In this document: positions 12,601-27,600 of the stretch, in pieces
Position numbering within the stretch: position 1 is the first letter of the stretch
How the letters are laid out: the number at the start of each line of letters is the position of its first letter
Assembly: GCA_964035015.1 (NCBI GenBank)
Contig: OZ036008.1
Location: 7,962,504 to 8,026,503, forward strand
DNA: 64,000 nucleotides
From: Corallium rubrum
Taxonomy: Eukaryota; Cnidaria; Anthozoa; Scleralcyonacea; Coralliidae
Direction of reading: 5' to 3'
Notes under the pieces: generated by a model
Told to the model about the DNA's origin: nothing
The model's input: the letters and a program-made list of their open reading frames with translations, nothing else
The model's database searches: none
Position numbers and translations under genes: made by a program

Positions 12601-15600
12601 TCGTCCAGCGATGTAACATCTTCCCAACAGAGAAGATTGGTAGCGTTGTGCTAGAAATGTCAGAATATAAAAATTACAAGTTAAAGAAAGAAAACAAAAG
12701 CGAGGAAATAAAGAGAAAGGAAACTGGTGGTAGTGATGATGGTGATGGTGGTAGTGATGATGGTTGTGGTAGTGAAGATGGTTGTGGTGGTGATGATGGT
12801 GGTGGTGAAGATGATGGTGATGATGGTCGTGGTGATGATGGTAATGATAGTGGTGGTAGTGATGATGGTGGTGGTGATGGTGGTGGTGGTGATGGTGGTG
12901 ATGGTGGTAGTGGTGATGATGATGGTCGTGGTAGTGGTGGTGATGATGGTGGTGGTAGTGATGATGGTGGTGGTGGTGGTGATAATGGTGATGATAGTGG
13001 TGGTAGTGATAATGGTGGTGATGGTGGTGGTGATGATGGTGGTAGTGATGATGGTGGTGGTGGTGATGGTGGTAGTGATGTGGTGGTCGTGATGATGATG
13101 GTGGTAGTGATGATGGTGGTGGGGGTGATGATGGTGATAGTGATGATGATGGTGGTGGTGATGATGGTCGTGGTGGTGATGATGATGGTGGTGATGATGA
13201 TGGTGGTGATGGTGGTGGTGGTGGTAGTGATGGTGGTGATGATGGTAATGATAGTGGCGGTAGTGATGATGGTGGTGGTGATGGTGGTGATGATGGTCGT
13301 GGTGATGATGGTGGTGGTAGTGATGGTGGTGATGGTCATGATAGTGGTGGTAGTGATCATGGTGGTGGTGGTGATAGTGATGTGGTGGTGGTGATGATGG
13401 TGGTAGTGGTGATGATGGTGGTAGTGATGATGGTGGTGATGATGGTGATAGTGATGATGATGGTGGTGGTGATGATGGTGGTGGTGGTGATGATGGTGGT
13501 GGTGATGATGGTGGTGGTGATTATGGTGGTGGTGGTGATGGTAATGGTGAAGATGGTAATGGTAGTGATAGTAATGGTGTTGGTAATGGTGGTCATGGTA
13601 ATAATGGTGGTTGTGGTTACGGCAATGGCGGTGATGATAATCAGTTTATTACCTGTTCTCCTTTCCATTCTATCCTGTTGGGATAAAGCAAAAAATATCG
13701 TTTTTGCCAACCAGGCAAGAATGGTCCTCCCATTTTATAGAGATAACCCTCAAGGATACGGTCGCTACCTTCAGCGGTTTCTGTCGAAATAACATAGGGA
13801 AATAAACAATCGTAAATCCTAGTCTAGTCAACACCGCTGCCAAACGTTTTGCGCATGTGCGACGTCCGAGCTCGTCCTCGGAAAAAGAGCGGGAACACTC
13901 TGAAATATTTGGACTGGTCCGAGAGTCCGACACAAAAGTTAAAATTATAAGCATACTACCAAAACGATAAGGTAGGTAATTTGTGCATGGCTTCCTTGTC
14001 AATATTGTAACATATTCTGAATTTACGCCTTCGTAATTTTCTTTACCCTTATTTTAAAACACAAATGAATAGTCGAGTCTTACTTAGTCTTCACTGTCTG
14101 GTTGTTGTCACAACGGCTAGTTCCCACCTCTCTTGTAATGTTTACTCAGCGAATTCACGCATGCGCAAACGTTTGCCAGCGGTGTTAGTCTAGTCTATGT
14201 TTATTAAAGCACTAAAAAAATTAAAAATATCAAGTAATATTTGGAAACACCTCCCGTCAAAACATGTTCTATGTCAACGTCAAACAAACATAAAAGTTTT
14301 CCTTGGAAACGTATTATATTTCCCTTCGATACGTACATGTTTGTGCTCTTAGTCAATCACGTCTTGCCAATCCCACAGTGTCAACTTCAAAATGGTTAAC
14401 TTTAGAACATGTTTTGACGAGCGGTGTTTCCACTTAGGTGCAAACGACTGTAGCAGTGTTTTATCAACTTTTGAACAGCTTCAAAAACTATCTGGTATTG
14501 GTTGTTTTTACTTTCTCATCCAATCTTTTTCATCCATCAGTGCTTTTTTTGCTTTATATATTATAACCCTTCCCCATTATGGAAAAAGTAATAGAAAAAA
14601 GCCACCTCTCCGCGCGCCCACTCTAAAAAACATAAGAAAGTAAGAATTTAATACCGTGTCCATTAATGTTAGCCAGTTTACTTTTCCTTTTTTGATCGAG
14701 TTTGTCGTTTTCTTGATTTACAACATCAAAAACTGTCTCTATTAAAAAAATTAAAATAACGGAATAAAACAAACAGCAAGAGAGTTTTTGTTGCTGCTGT
14801 TGCGTTGACGTGGTGGTAGTGACGGTGGTGAGTGGTGGCGAGTGTAACGGTGGTGAGCGGTGACGGTAGTGAGTGGTGACGGTGGTACTGAGTGGTGGCT
14901 GTGGTGAGTGGTGACGGTGGTGAGTGGTAGCGAGTGGTGACGGTGGTGAGCGGTGACGGTGGTGAGCGGTGACGGTGGTGAGTGGTGGCGGTGGTGAGTG
15001 GCGACGGTGGGGAGTGGTGACGGTGGTGACGGTGGTGAGCGGTGACGGTGGTGAGCGGTGACGGTGGTGAGTGGTGGCGGTGGTGAGTGGTGACGGTGGT
15101 GAGTGGTGACGGTGGTGAGTGGTAGCGAGTGGTGACGGTGGTGAGCGGTGACGGTGGTGAGTGGTGACGGTGGTGAGCGGTGGCGGTGGTGAGCGGTGAC
15201 GGTGGTGAGTGGTGACGGTGGTGAGTGGTGGCGGTGGTGAGTGGTGACGGTGGTGAGTGGTAGCGAGTGGTGACGGTGGTGAGTGGTAGCGAGTGGTGAC
15301 GGTGGTCGTAGTTGCCATGGTGGCATCGTGGAAATCCTAAATAATATTTTTCTTAACCCTTACACATTACCAAGGGTTTCCCTATTGCCCCCCCCCCCCC
15401 CCGGGGGTACTCTACAAATTGTACATTTTGGTCTGGAATAGGGTGCATACTTTGGTCTGAGATAGGGTATGGATGCTGATGTGACACCAGTGATGGGATA
15501 GGGTACTGATTTTTTTAGTTTAGGTCTGGGATAGGGTATAGATAATCACCTTTTTAGGTCTGGGATAGGGTATAGATAATCACCTTTTTAGGTCTGGGAT

Positions 15601-18600
15601 AGGGTCAGGATTTTGAGGTCACAGCAGAACACCCCTACCCAAGAATTGCCAGAGTACCCCCCCCCCACACACACACACACACCACCACCACCCCGAGCCC
15701 TATTAACGAGTAAAATCGTCCAGCGTAAGCCAGAGTAAAATACTAGAGCGTAGATGCTAAATGTCAAAACCTTCATCGCGTTTTTAAATTACAAAATGAG
15801 ACATTTTGATCAGCCTTCATAAGTAGCATATACAATTCCAGTCAAGCCGTTGTACATTCCCATACAGCTCGGACGCGACTATTGTACTCTTGCTTTAAGT
15901 AAGTGAAATGGTGGTAAATTGCCGAGAATAGTTTCATAACAGAATACTGACGTTTCGAGCAGAGCCCTTCATCCCACATCTTACTTTGATGAAGGGCTCC
16001 GCTTGAAACGTCAGTATTTCGTTATCAAAACTATTCTCAGCAGTTTACCATCTTTTCACTTTGCTCTATCTAAAACACTGCCTACGCAACACTCTACTCT
16101 TTCAAACTTTCGAGTCGATACGTATGAACTGAAACGGCAATTTAAACGTCCATAATTTAGCCTCGTCACCACGACTTCCAAATCATAAGTAAACTAACCA
16201 GAGATTTCTTGTTGCCATCTCTCCGAGTTGACGTGATTGAAACCGCTATAGATTTCCTGATCATTTTCTGAAAGCTTGACGCCCTTGACGTCATCCTCGT
16301 CAAATGAGCCAATGTCGAACGCGTCAGCGGCATTCACTTCACCACGTGGGGGAACCAAAGGCGGCTTCATCTGAAAGAGTAGTAAAGGCTTGCCAACAAG
16401 TACTATACCATGCATGCCAAAACAACTAAAGCAAACAATACCAACACCCACTCACCAATACCATCACCAACACTACTATACCCAATGCCAATCGGTCGCC
16501 ACTTGAAGTGCACATGAAACGAAAATTAAGTTTCTTATTTGAAAGAACACTTAAAATGATAGAGTATACATATTTTGCAGTTTCTCGTTTCCTTGCTTCG
16601 TTCTTGAGATATTTCGGTTCGTTTGATGTAAATGTCGCATGTTGCAACGTCACACGTGCGTTATCACAATGAGTTATCGAAAAACGTTATATATCCTTGC
16701 TATAATATAATCACTTGACAATCTACATGTTTAGTGTTCTGGGCGAAACACAAGCACATGCGTCCCTCGAATATATAACTTTTTTCAAGAACTCATTATG
16801 CACATGTGACGTTAAAATGTTTAATTTGCATATCGTACAAACTGAAATATCTCAAGAACGAAGCAAGGAAATGAAAAACTTCAAAAGATGTTACTCTATC
16901 ATTTTAAGTGTTCTTTCAAATAAGACGGACTTAATTTTCGTTTGATATAGGTACTTTAAAGAGATGGCTCAAAAGGTCCCTTCCAGTATTTCTGAGACTT
17001 TCCTAAAATATGTCGTCAAATTTGGTTGATTTTTTTAAATTTGTCGTCAAGTTTCTTCAGTGAGTCTCAAGATTTTAGCAATCTTCTGGATAACCTAACC
17101 ACAACAAAAACCCTAAATCTAGTCAGAAATCTGGTTTACCGCTAGCTAGCTTTTTGGAAAAAAACATATTTGACGACACATTTTGGAAAAGCCACGGAAA
17201 GGTTGGGAGGGTGGGTTCGTTTTCCGGTCCGTACGCAAAGCGATGCATGCTGATTGGTTCCCGAGCTGTCGGGATTCTACGATATTAACCCGTCTATTCC
17301 CGACCAATTCCCGACCAGTTAATTCGCTTTTCCTCGGACCTACAAGTTTTGGCGCGAAAATTTTTGAGTTGATTTGAATACAAATAAAAGAAAACTAGGT
17401 ATCTTTTAATTTAAATATTTCAAACAATTATGTACTGGAACATTACTACAGGTTTTCTTTAAAGCTGTTTACCTAAAAACACGACAAATGAAAGCCGGAC
17501 TGGTGTAAACAAGAAGGACATGAAAAAGCTAACAGGTAAGATGACGGCAAACTCCGAAGACGAAAACAACGTTCAAAACTTTAAAAGAAAATGAACCGAA
17601 AGCCATATAATAAATACCTTATTAACCTCGTTTGCTTTAGTTGGTCTGTACAGGGAAGTATTTGCCTTCGGTTTTATCGCACAAACCTTGTTCCTTTCAG
17701 CTCTGTTTACACGGCCAAAATTTAAGCGGGATCTGAGCCACATCTGACTTTAAGCGGGCTTAAAATGTCTGTGCAAATAGATCGGCGTAAATTAATCGCG
17801 ATTATAGTTTGCACAACCTCAAGGAGATGGATTAAACTGAGCACGATCAGTTAATCGCGCTTAACTTGGCCGTGTAAACGCAACGGGATTGAAAAATACG
17901 TTGTTATTAATACGATAAAATGCATTTTTTTGCCCTGCTGTAAAAGCTTCCATCTCGCACACTAGAGCAAAAGTTTCCGGATTCGTAAATGTTTCCGGAT
18001 TCACTTCGTACCGACTATTCGGATTGGTTAGGCGTTTACACTACAACAGTATTAGCAGATTCGGCCCTTTACACTAAACTCGGAATTCCTTTAATTCAAT
18101 TAATATGTTGACCATGTTGGTGTCGCCGCAACCTCACATGACTACGAGCGGAAGAGCATCCGAATTCACGGAATAACCGTTCACACTACGTATTGTCTCG
18201 GATTCAAAAGTATTCGGATACGAAGTTTCTACATTTTTTTCCAGATTCGAAATCTCCGGATACGTGATCAAACCGGAAAGTTTTTATTCCGCGTTCATTC
18301 TTTTGTGTGTAAACGGCAAAACGGGTACTAAAACGTTTCGGATTCGTCACGAATCCAAAAACTTTTGCTCTAGTGTAAACGGGGTCTAAGAATCCTTATA
18401 TCCTACAGTGCAAAAAAAATCAGGCGTACCTTCAGAAGTTCTACTATTAGCCAGTCTATATCGCTAAAAAATGTATGTTCCTTCACTTCTGCAGCTCTAT
18501 CACAACAAAAAAATGACTTAAAAATCAATAATTTTATACGGTACCAAAACTCGCACGGTCGCACCAACACAACACCCTACATAATTCCGCATCTTCTGGG

Positions 18601-21600
18601 ACCATTTACGTCAAGTTTGGTCCAGATCCACTCTTCCTCCAAACCCCTCTTCTCAACAGTCAGCACACTGACCAATCTTGTCAACAGTAGTCAACACACT
18701 TACCCATGTCCTTTACAGCCGAGGCGTTTGGAAACATCTCTTTGAAGTAGACCACTGAGTAATTTTACCATTTCTGCTGAAAATGCAGCAGGGTATTCTA
18801 CATCCTGGAGAAGAAGACAACAACACAAATTAACATCCATACAACAAAAAACCAATGTCAAGAAATATTAAATTATAAAAATTACAGTTTCCACGATTAA
18901 ATTTTCAATCAATAAAATCACCTAGTCACCACTTATTGTCGATTCGGAACTTCGTTGCCAAGTTTCAAATTACTTTTCCAAATTTAGAAGTTCACTAAAG
19001 GTGCTGATGCGATTTTTCTTGCAACTTGCAACAAATCACTGAATGTTGCAAGTTGCATAAAAAATCGCACCGTGTAACACCCCGTAGCAACTTGCGATTT
19101 TGTTATATTTGCCGTGTTGCAAGTTGCAAGAAAAGTTGGATGGGTTCTACTTTTTGCTGCAACTTACAACAAAAATCGCAAGTTGCTGAACGTGTAACAC
19201 CCTTCCTGCAACTTGCGATTTTTTTTCACGGGTAAATTTGTTGCAAGTTGCAAGAAAAATCGCTTCGTATAACAGCACGTTGAGAAGTTCGATTTGAAGT
19301 TCACATTTACGGAAAACCTTTGGTCGACCAGACTTTCTTTTGATACGATTTCTTTCGGAAAATATGTTGTTAATCATCTGCAATTCGAAATTACCAACTG
19401 CATAGCCAAAGAATGGCGCAAAGCCGAATTTCGAATCAAACATTCGAAATTCAAATCGAACTTCGTAATGAACTTCTGAACTTAGAAACGTAATTTGATA
19501 CTTGGCAACGAACTTGCAAACTGCACGTTGAAAAGTGAACTGAAATCGACAAAAAGTTTCAAACTTACACTTAATCGATTTCACATTACTTTATCCGCCG
19601 TGTGTTGCGAAGTTCGTTGGGAAGTTCAGATATTCGTTCGGAATTACGTTGCTAAGGTTGAAAATTATCCAATCAAATTGTGAGCTTTGGATTAAAACTC
19701 ATTCTGATTGGATAATTTTTCAACCTTAGCAACGTAATTCCGAACTTCTGAACAAGTACCTGAACTTCCCAACGAACTTCGCAATACACGACCACAGAAT
19801 AGTAAGACAACCAGAAGTCCGACTCGAGTGAAAACTTGTCCGCATTTCTTCAATGCGCATGCGCGATATTTTACGCCATCCTACGCAATGTTCTACGCCA
19901 TCCTACGCAATCCTGGCAAGTTCCCCCGGCAGTTTGGACCTTCAAAAGAAGGTTAAAACTGCCGGGGGAACTTGCCAGGACTGCGTAGGATGGCGAGGAA
20001 TCAAGATGCGCGAGGCGACATGCGCGAGGACATAAACTTCAAAGGTTCCGACACGAGTCGGACTTCTGGTTGTATTACTATTCTGTGACACAACGGTATA
20101 AAGTAATGTGAAATCAACTGTAAATCTCAAAGAATTCTCTACTAGTTACCATTGTCAAAGTTAATCTGTCTATTTCGTGCTTATCTTTAATTTTGTGTTG
20201 TCTAAACGGACTGTGGCTATAAATGAAATAAAGGAAAATGTCAACAAGAACTGATTCAATTGACCATGAAGTGAAACTGCGCTTGCGGAGTGTTGTACTT
20301 GTAATATGCTCGACAACTTACCCGACTAATAATTTATAAAGCATACAACCTAAAGAAAACCAGTCAGCAGATGAGTCGTAAGCCTGGCCCTTTTTTAAGA
20401 CTTCTGGGGCCATGTAACCATGCGTTCCTCTGAAAAGAGAAGAAAAATGTACATCAGTTTTTGTTAATGTAAAAAGTTGTTAGTTTTAGACCCCATTGAC
20501 ACGATGCCGGTACAATTTGAAAACGGAACAAAATCATGCCGGTATGCAAATATAGCAATAACATTTCATGTTATTTTTGTGCCGGTATCATGTAAACGCA
20601 AGGCATAAACGGCATGATTTTGTTCCGTTTTCAAATTGTACTGGTATCGTGTAAACGGGGTCTTATTGGTCTTCTTTAGAGCATTTCTAACACCTTCATT
20701 AGCACTATCATTCTTGCTTTAATAGACTGACTTATCCCAAAAATTTGCTCACCGTTTGGGAATAACCCCGTACTCCGCCAGCTTTGGGACTTATGTGAGT
20801 AGAGTTTAGTTGGTCTCTCCTGTGCTCCAAGGGTGTTTCACTGGGTTCTCCGGTTTTCCTCCCTCCGTAAAATCAACACCTAGGTCTTAGTTAGGGGATT
20901 CTCACATAGGGCTAACCTCTCGAATCCCCTGCAAGTACTCTACAGGGTAACTTGAATAAATGTTTGAATGAATGAATGAATGAAACAGACAAATTTGGCG
21001 TACTTACACACTCGCATGTGGTTTTTTCTTGCTAAAATCGCAAGCTAACCCCAAATCAGAAATCCGTACATGGCCATGTTCATCTAGTAGAATATTCGCG
21101 GGCTGGATGAAATAAAAAGATCCAATTAGTAATAAAGAAAAACAGTCCGAGGTAAAAACAACAACAGCAGCAGTAAAAAAAACTAAACTAATCTTATTTA
21201 TACTGGATATCTCTATCACTAAAAGCTAACTGTTCTCCCTAGAGGTCCAGTAAGAGCCATCCCTGATTGGTCCAGTGTTTCTACAGGAGGAAACTGGAGT
21301 ACCCGGAGGAAACCTGCGATGTTTGGTAGAGTCAAACTGGGAAGCACTCTTCTCACATGCGGCCAAGGTGAAATTTTAATCAGATAACTGCTGAGAGCGG
21401 GAATTGAACCCGGGTCGCAGAGGTGAAAGGCACGTGCGCTAACCACTGTGCCACCAACACCCCTAAGTAGTAGTAGCAGCACGACCAACAGCACCAACAC
21501 CAACACCACCACCACCAACAACAACAACACAAGTCGCAGCAACAACACCATTACACCAACAACAGAAACTTCATTTACTTTCAAATCTCTGTAGCATATG

Positions 21601-24600
21601 GATTTACTGTGCATATGCTCCAAGCCAAGGATGATTTCACAAGCATAAAACTGAACCTAAGAGCAAGATGCAAAATGTAATTAGATTCATTTGTAGAGCA
21701 GAAAAAAACAAGCCCTAAAATGAGTAAGACAAGTCAGTGTAAGGCTGTGTTCACAAACTGTCACCAAACATATTATTGTGCCTGAATGTGAATGTGAATG
21801 TGAATGTGAATGTGAATGTGAATGTGAATGTGAATGTGAATATGAATGGGTTGAATTCAATGAATATTTAATATTATTCACCTCATCTTCTTTAAAAACT
21901 CCATGTTGGGATAAATGATAATGTAGATCACCACCTAAATAGAAATGAATTAGATAAAGTCTTTACTAAGGAAGTAGTCAGCTGAACGTATTACTTTATC
22001 CTATAGGAGTGGCTAAAGTAGGGCTTGAAATTTGAAATTTTCGGCAGTACGAGTATAAGACATTATGCTACTTTCTAAGACGTTACGATACATTCTAAGA
22101 CGTTACGATACATTCTAAGACGTTACGATACATTCTAAGGCGTTACGTTACATTCTAAGAAGACATTACGGTACATTCTAAGACGTTACGTTACATTCTA
22201 AGACGTCACGCTCTATATAAGACGTCACGCTCTATATAAGACGTTACACAACGTTATAAGACGTTACGCTATATTATAAGACGTTACGTTACATTGTAAG
22301 ACGTTACGTTACATTGTAAGACGTTACGTTACACTGTAAGACGTTACGTTACATTGTAAGACGTTACGTTACATTGTAAGACGTTACGTTACATTGTAAG
22401 ACCTTACGTTACATTGTAAGACGTTACGTTACATTGTAAGACGTTACGTTACATTGTAAGACATTACGCTACATTGTAAGACGTTACGTTACATTGTAAG
22501 ACGTTACGTTACATTGTAATACGTTACGTTACATTGTAAGACGTTACGTTACATTCCAAGACGTTACGTTACATTGTAAGACGTTACGCTACATTGTAAG
22601 ACGTTACGTTACAATGTAAGACGTTACGTTACATTGTAAGACATTACGTTACATTCTAAGACGTTACGTTACATTCTAAGACGTTACGCTACATTCTAAG
22701 ACGTTACGTTACAATGTAAGACGTTACGTTACATTGTGAGACGTTACGTTACATTCTAAGACATTACGCTACATTCTAAGACGTTACATTACAATGTAAG
22801 ACGTTACGTTACATTCTAAGACGTTACATTACATTCTAAGACATTACGCTACATTCTAAGACGTTACGTTACAATGTAAGACGTTACATTACATTCTAAG
22901 ACATTACGTTACATTCTAAGACATTACGTTACATTCTAAGAGGTTACGTCAGATTCTGTGGCTGTGCGCTATCGAAATTGCGGTGCCCTGAAAGTTAGCT
23001 TGCGGGCGCAGCTAACTTTCAAACGCATTATGTTCTGTGTGTGTGTGTGTGAGTTCGTTCGTTCGTTCGTTCGTTCGTTCGTTCGTTCGTTCGTTCGTTC
23101 GTTCGTTCGTTCGTTCGTTCGTTCGTTCGTTCGTTCGTTCGTTCGTTCGTTCGTTCGTTCGTTCGTTCGTTCGTTCGTTCGTTCGTTCGTTCGTTCGTTA
23201 GGAATCAATAGTATATTTTTGACGCGACATTTTACCGCGATGTTTTGAACGCAACAGAGGAATCAATAGCAAGCGATATTTTTGGCGCCACGGAAAGCAA
23301 CCGGAAGTGAATTTGTTATTTTTGGCGGCTTTTCGACGACATGTCAATTTCATCAAGTCCGAAGAGTTTTGCGAGAGTTTTGTCTTCTATGCCAAGATTG
23401 TGGTGCCCTGAAAGTTTTACGGTGCCCTGAAAATTAGCTGCGCGCAGGTAACTTTAGACCGCTTTATCTTCTGCCTGTGATTTCGTTCGTTCGTTCGTTC
23501 GTTCGTTCGTTCGTTCGTTCGTTCGCGAGGAATCAATAGAAACCGACATTTTTGGCGTCACGGAAAGCAACCGGCTTTTCGGCGACCTGTCAATGATCAA
23601 GCCGAAGACGTTTGCTGGCCAAAATTAATTTCAGCTGGAGAAACGCATTTTCGAAAAGAAATATTATCGAGGTAAGTGAACTATGGTATCCTCATGAACA
23701 AAAATATGTTAAATCATTTATGGACCCTATTATAAAGAGCAGGGTTGCTTTTGCTTCGCTATGAAAACGTATACGTGTATTAACGTGAGGAGATGGCCTA
23801 TTCTTTCCCAGAGCTATAAGATTTTCATTCTGAAGCAAAAAGCATTTATAGTGAACTTGACTTTTATATATATATTTTAAAACTGTTCTTCCCCGTACTT
23901 ACTTATCCAGAGTAGAAACTGATGATTTTTAAATATTTTTTGCTTATATTATATTAATTTTTGGCTTATATTATTTATGTAATCAATGCAAAATCATATT
24001 CCTGGTGAGGATATGGAAAAATATGTCACTGTATATTTTCTACTAAAAACTTGCATCTATATAATAATTATTTAATAGTACCATGTATATAGGTAGTGTT
24101 CTTGGTAGCTGAAGTCAATTGCAACTATGCCCTGTTCAGCCACTTATTGCCACTATGGTATTAAAGTGATTAAAACAAAAACAGATTTTTGATATCTACT
24201 TTATTCATGATCATTTGGATTTTGCATCAAGACAAAGTGAAAGTGAAGCCAAGAAGTTTGCATGCATTTCTCAAGCTGCAAAGATGAACATTCAAATCAA
24301 AAGAGCAATGAACCAACTAGAAATACAGTACATGAGTACACAAATGGTGAATCCCCATATTATTAAACATTCTAATTTTAGTATTGAAATTAGAATGTTT
24401 CGACTAGGGGGGCTTATTGATTTTAAGCCAAAAGGGGCTTATTAGACTCTCGAGGAGACGTTGAGCATGTGTTATTAGAGGGAGTGGTATACAGTATTTA
24501 AGGCAAGGGCATAATAGAGTGAGCAACCATAATATAGGCCCAACTCAGAGAGAAGGCGGGGGGGGGGGGGGTAACCATATTTTAAACTTGATCCTTGATC

Positions 24601-27600
24601 TTCAGTCAGTGTCATGCCTCCCTACCTCGCATGCTTGTACCTTTAGAACTATTTTGTCATACTGTAAACTTCCCATAATAAGCCGTTGCCTTATCTTTTT
24701 TATTATTTTTTACAGAATAGCCAAACTTCGTTGCAGTTATTTGCATAATCTCGTGGTTCGTGCCCATAGCCTGCAATCCTTTTGGCCAAGATGCACTCCA
24801 CTCGGACACTGAATAGATATCTATTCTGTGACTTGGAGCACGGATCTGGGAGCAGAATGCATGGTTGAAGTACACACTGTACCAGTACTAACTTCATATA
24901 GATTTTGTATTAAACTCTCAAAATTTTAAAACATACCATCTGATAACATAGATACAATTCTGTATATTATTAATAATTAACAAATTATTGTTTGATGAAT
25001 ACACTTCCTCGCCAGAATGCTAGCATTATTCTCATTGCTTTTCCGTTGCCAAAATGCTCAAAATAATGCTAGCATAATGTGCAATTGTGCAAAAGCCTAG
25101 CTGCGCCACGCAGCCACGTTTCACGCGACATTTTTAACGCAATGTTTTGAATGCCACAGGGCACCGCTTTTTAGCACTGTGTCTGGTTTTTATTGTATCC
25201 CGTTGGATACTGAAGTTAAGACTTCTAGTATCCAAAACGAAAATCTACTGTCCCGTGGATATCGGGATACCGCAAATTTCAAGCCCTGGGCTAAAGGAAA
25301 GCAGAAATAGATGGATGAATGAATGTAAGGATGGAGGGATGAATGGGCGAATGGTTGGACACATAGATGATACGGTAAATGGATGGATGGATAGATTGGA
25401 TGAATGAATGGTTGATAGATGGATGGATTAAAAATTATTAAGAAGCACTGCAAACATATACTTACCATTCATTAGATCTAACACAAAACATAGCTTATCT
25501 GGTGTATGAAATGCATAAGTCATGCACACAATAAAAGGACAGTTTACCTAAAAAAAGAGGAAAAGAAATAACTTTAAAAAGACCCAAAATTTAAATAATT
25601 TTATTATATAAAATAGAGTGTTTTATTGATGTTTCCGCCACTAATAAAAACGATCTCACATGTGTGACTATTTATGATAATCGCACATGTGTGTTCTATT
25701 TTTGTGGGGAAATAGGAATTTTTTTTATAATGAACAGAACAATACGTGAATCCTTGGAAATATGAAATTTATTTCTCGTGTTGACCAAGATATCTCACTC
25801 GTTCTCTTTGCTCACTCGTGAGATATTCTAGTCAACACTCGAAATAAATTTCATATTTCCGCGCATCCATAAATTCCATATATTATTCTCTATATAATCA
25901 ATCTACAAATAACTTGTCACTTAGCTTATTTTTCAAATTTGACTTGAAAACCTTTACATACATGCCAACTATCTTTACTAGTACTATAAAATTCTTTCCT
26001 TGGTGCAAACAAGTTGTTCAAATCTTCTCTTACAATCTAACTAATAAAAATCAATTCTTTGTAAATGTTATAGTAAATGGTTAAAATATGCTAGCTTACA
26101 TGAGAAAGCATGATCCTTTCATTCAAAGCAAGTGTTTCACCTTGTTTCATTTTAATGCGTTTCTTATCAAGACACTTCATAGCATACCTACATGCAGTAA
26201 AAACAGTTTACATTATATCAAAAATTGCACAACACAATACAGTACAATTTAAGTATATACAATAATTTTCTAAACTTAGAGTTCACGGAGTTATACCAAC
26301 TGTAGTATTGTCAACAGTCTTATAGTCAGTTCCAGCTTGCTTTTGAAATTCGTTTGTCAACATTCGTTGGAAGGTTGGGAACTTGGTACGGAAGCTCGCG
26401 AAGTTCGTTGTGAAGTTCGTCGTGAAGTTCGAATTTAATAAACTTTGAATTGAATTCCTTTGACAAAATCACAGAAGAAGATTATTTGTTGTATAGAATA
26501 TAATAATAGATACTTGGTTAAGCAGAAACAAATTGCCGACTTAAATTTGTATCTACCTCGCAACGTAGTTCGGAACATTGCAACGTAGTTCGGAATGTTC
26601 ATTTCAATTATACGTATCGGATTTCAAAAGCAAGCTGAAACGGACTATGACATACATTTTCCCTGTGTCTGCTTTTCTGCATCCATACACTTCACCAAAT
26701 CCTCCTCTCCCAATAATTCTATGCACACTGAAGTCATTCATTGTAAGCTAAAGTTGAAAATAGAAAAAAGATTGACTATATGTGCTTACAGAAACAATGG
26801 ATTCAAACGACATTTCACTGAGAATAAAATACATGACTTAATCCAAAATTCAAGATTCCTGAGTATCCTAAATATATCACATTTTTATTTTGGACACATA
26901 ATACAGCAATTTTAGAAATGGTAGTCCACAATCAACAGACAGTACTAGTATGATACCATTTAGAAATTGTAATTTTACACCCTGAACTCAACAATCTCAG
27001 TTACAGACTTACAGTAATCTAATTCCTGCATCTACATATGCATGAATTGTTTAACTCCTGATTAACTGAATCAATTGTTTGGGACCAACACAAGCTTTAG
27101 TATTTTACTCTGGCTAATGCCAGACGATTTTACTTGTCAATGGCAGAGCCGAATTAGCGTTTCGCAAATTGCGAAGCAATTGTGAAAATTTCTGAAAACT
27201 GCGAAGCAGTTCTACAAGAAATTGCGAAGCTCACTTTTGAAAAAATGTAGCGTAACGACTAACGTAGTATCGTCTCACATGTATATACCGTAACAACTCA
27301 AAACACAACGTAATGAACTTTTTAGAACGTAAGGTAACATTTCAGAACATACTTTAGAGTGACTTCTTAGAAGTATAGAGCAAATTTTCTGAATGTATCT
27401 TATTTATTAGACTTTATTGGGTAATTTACATTAATAAAATACATATCTACATTAATAAAATACATATTTACATTAATTATTTACATTACTGTCTATCTTC
27501 TTTGAATGTTAGCGCAACTTCTCGGAACAAAAGATAACTTCTGAGTTCTGCATAGCATAGCATAGCATAACTTTTCTGGGTGTACATGTAGTGTCATTTC

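Larger units (their letters stand above)
22019..25290. mobile_element. Satellite-bearing inverted-repeat element, split by a ~2.2-kb insertion
   Basis: The left end GGGCTTGAAATTTGAAATTT (22021) and the right end CGCAAATTTCAAGCCC (25271-25286) are inverted repeats. The left end leads directly into the 20-bp satellite (22070-22945). The satellite's right flank CAGATTCTGTGGCTGTGCGC (22951) should continue directly into TTTTTATTGTATCCCGTTGG, as it does in the second copy at 52870-53000; here that continuation appears only at 25187. So about 22985-25175 is a later insertion, including two TTCG arrays and unassigned AT-rich DNA. It lies in GRK intron 10. Confidence 0.65.

Noticed and set aside
12543-13710. 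Gly/Asp-rich, Val/Met-rich and Thr/Ile-rich frames
   Set aside because: GGT/GAT repeat artefacts; the region is GRK intron 20 between two verified PH exons.
9655-14738. Loss of the GRK PH domain
   Set aside because: At first no PH exon was apparent, but exons at 13780-13653 and 12650-12528 restore it in phase.
14623-15326. His/Pro/Ser/Thr repeat frames on the minus strand
   Set aside because: Minisatellite artefact; only the final portion, from 14738, is real GRK exon 19.
21219-21623. 134-residue minus frame beginning [15 protein letters not shown]
   Set aside because: It starts within GRK exon 12 and reads through the donor into a SINE-filled intron; only the exon part is coding.
22958-23248. 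VRSF / NERT repeat frames
   Set aside because: (GTTC)n microsatellite artefact.
26595-26915. 106-residue plus-strand frame
   Set aside because: Antisense shadow of GRK exon 8 and of a MITE end.
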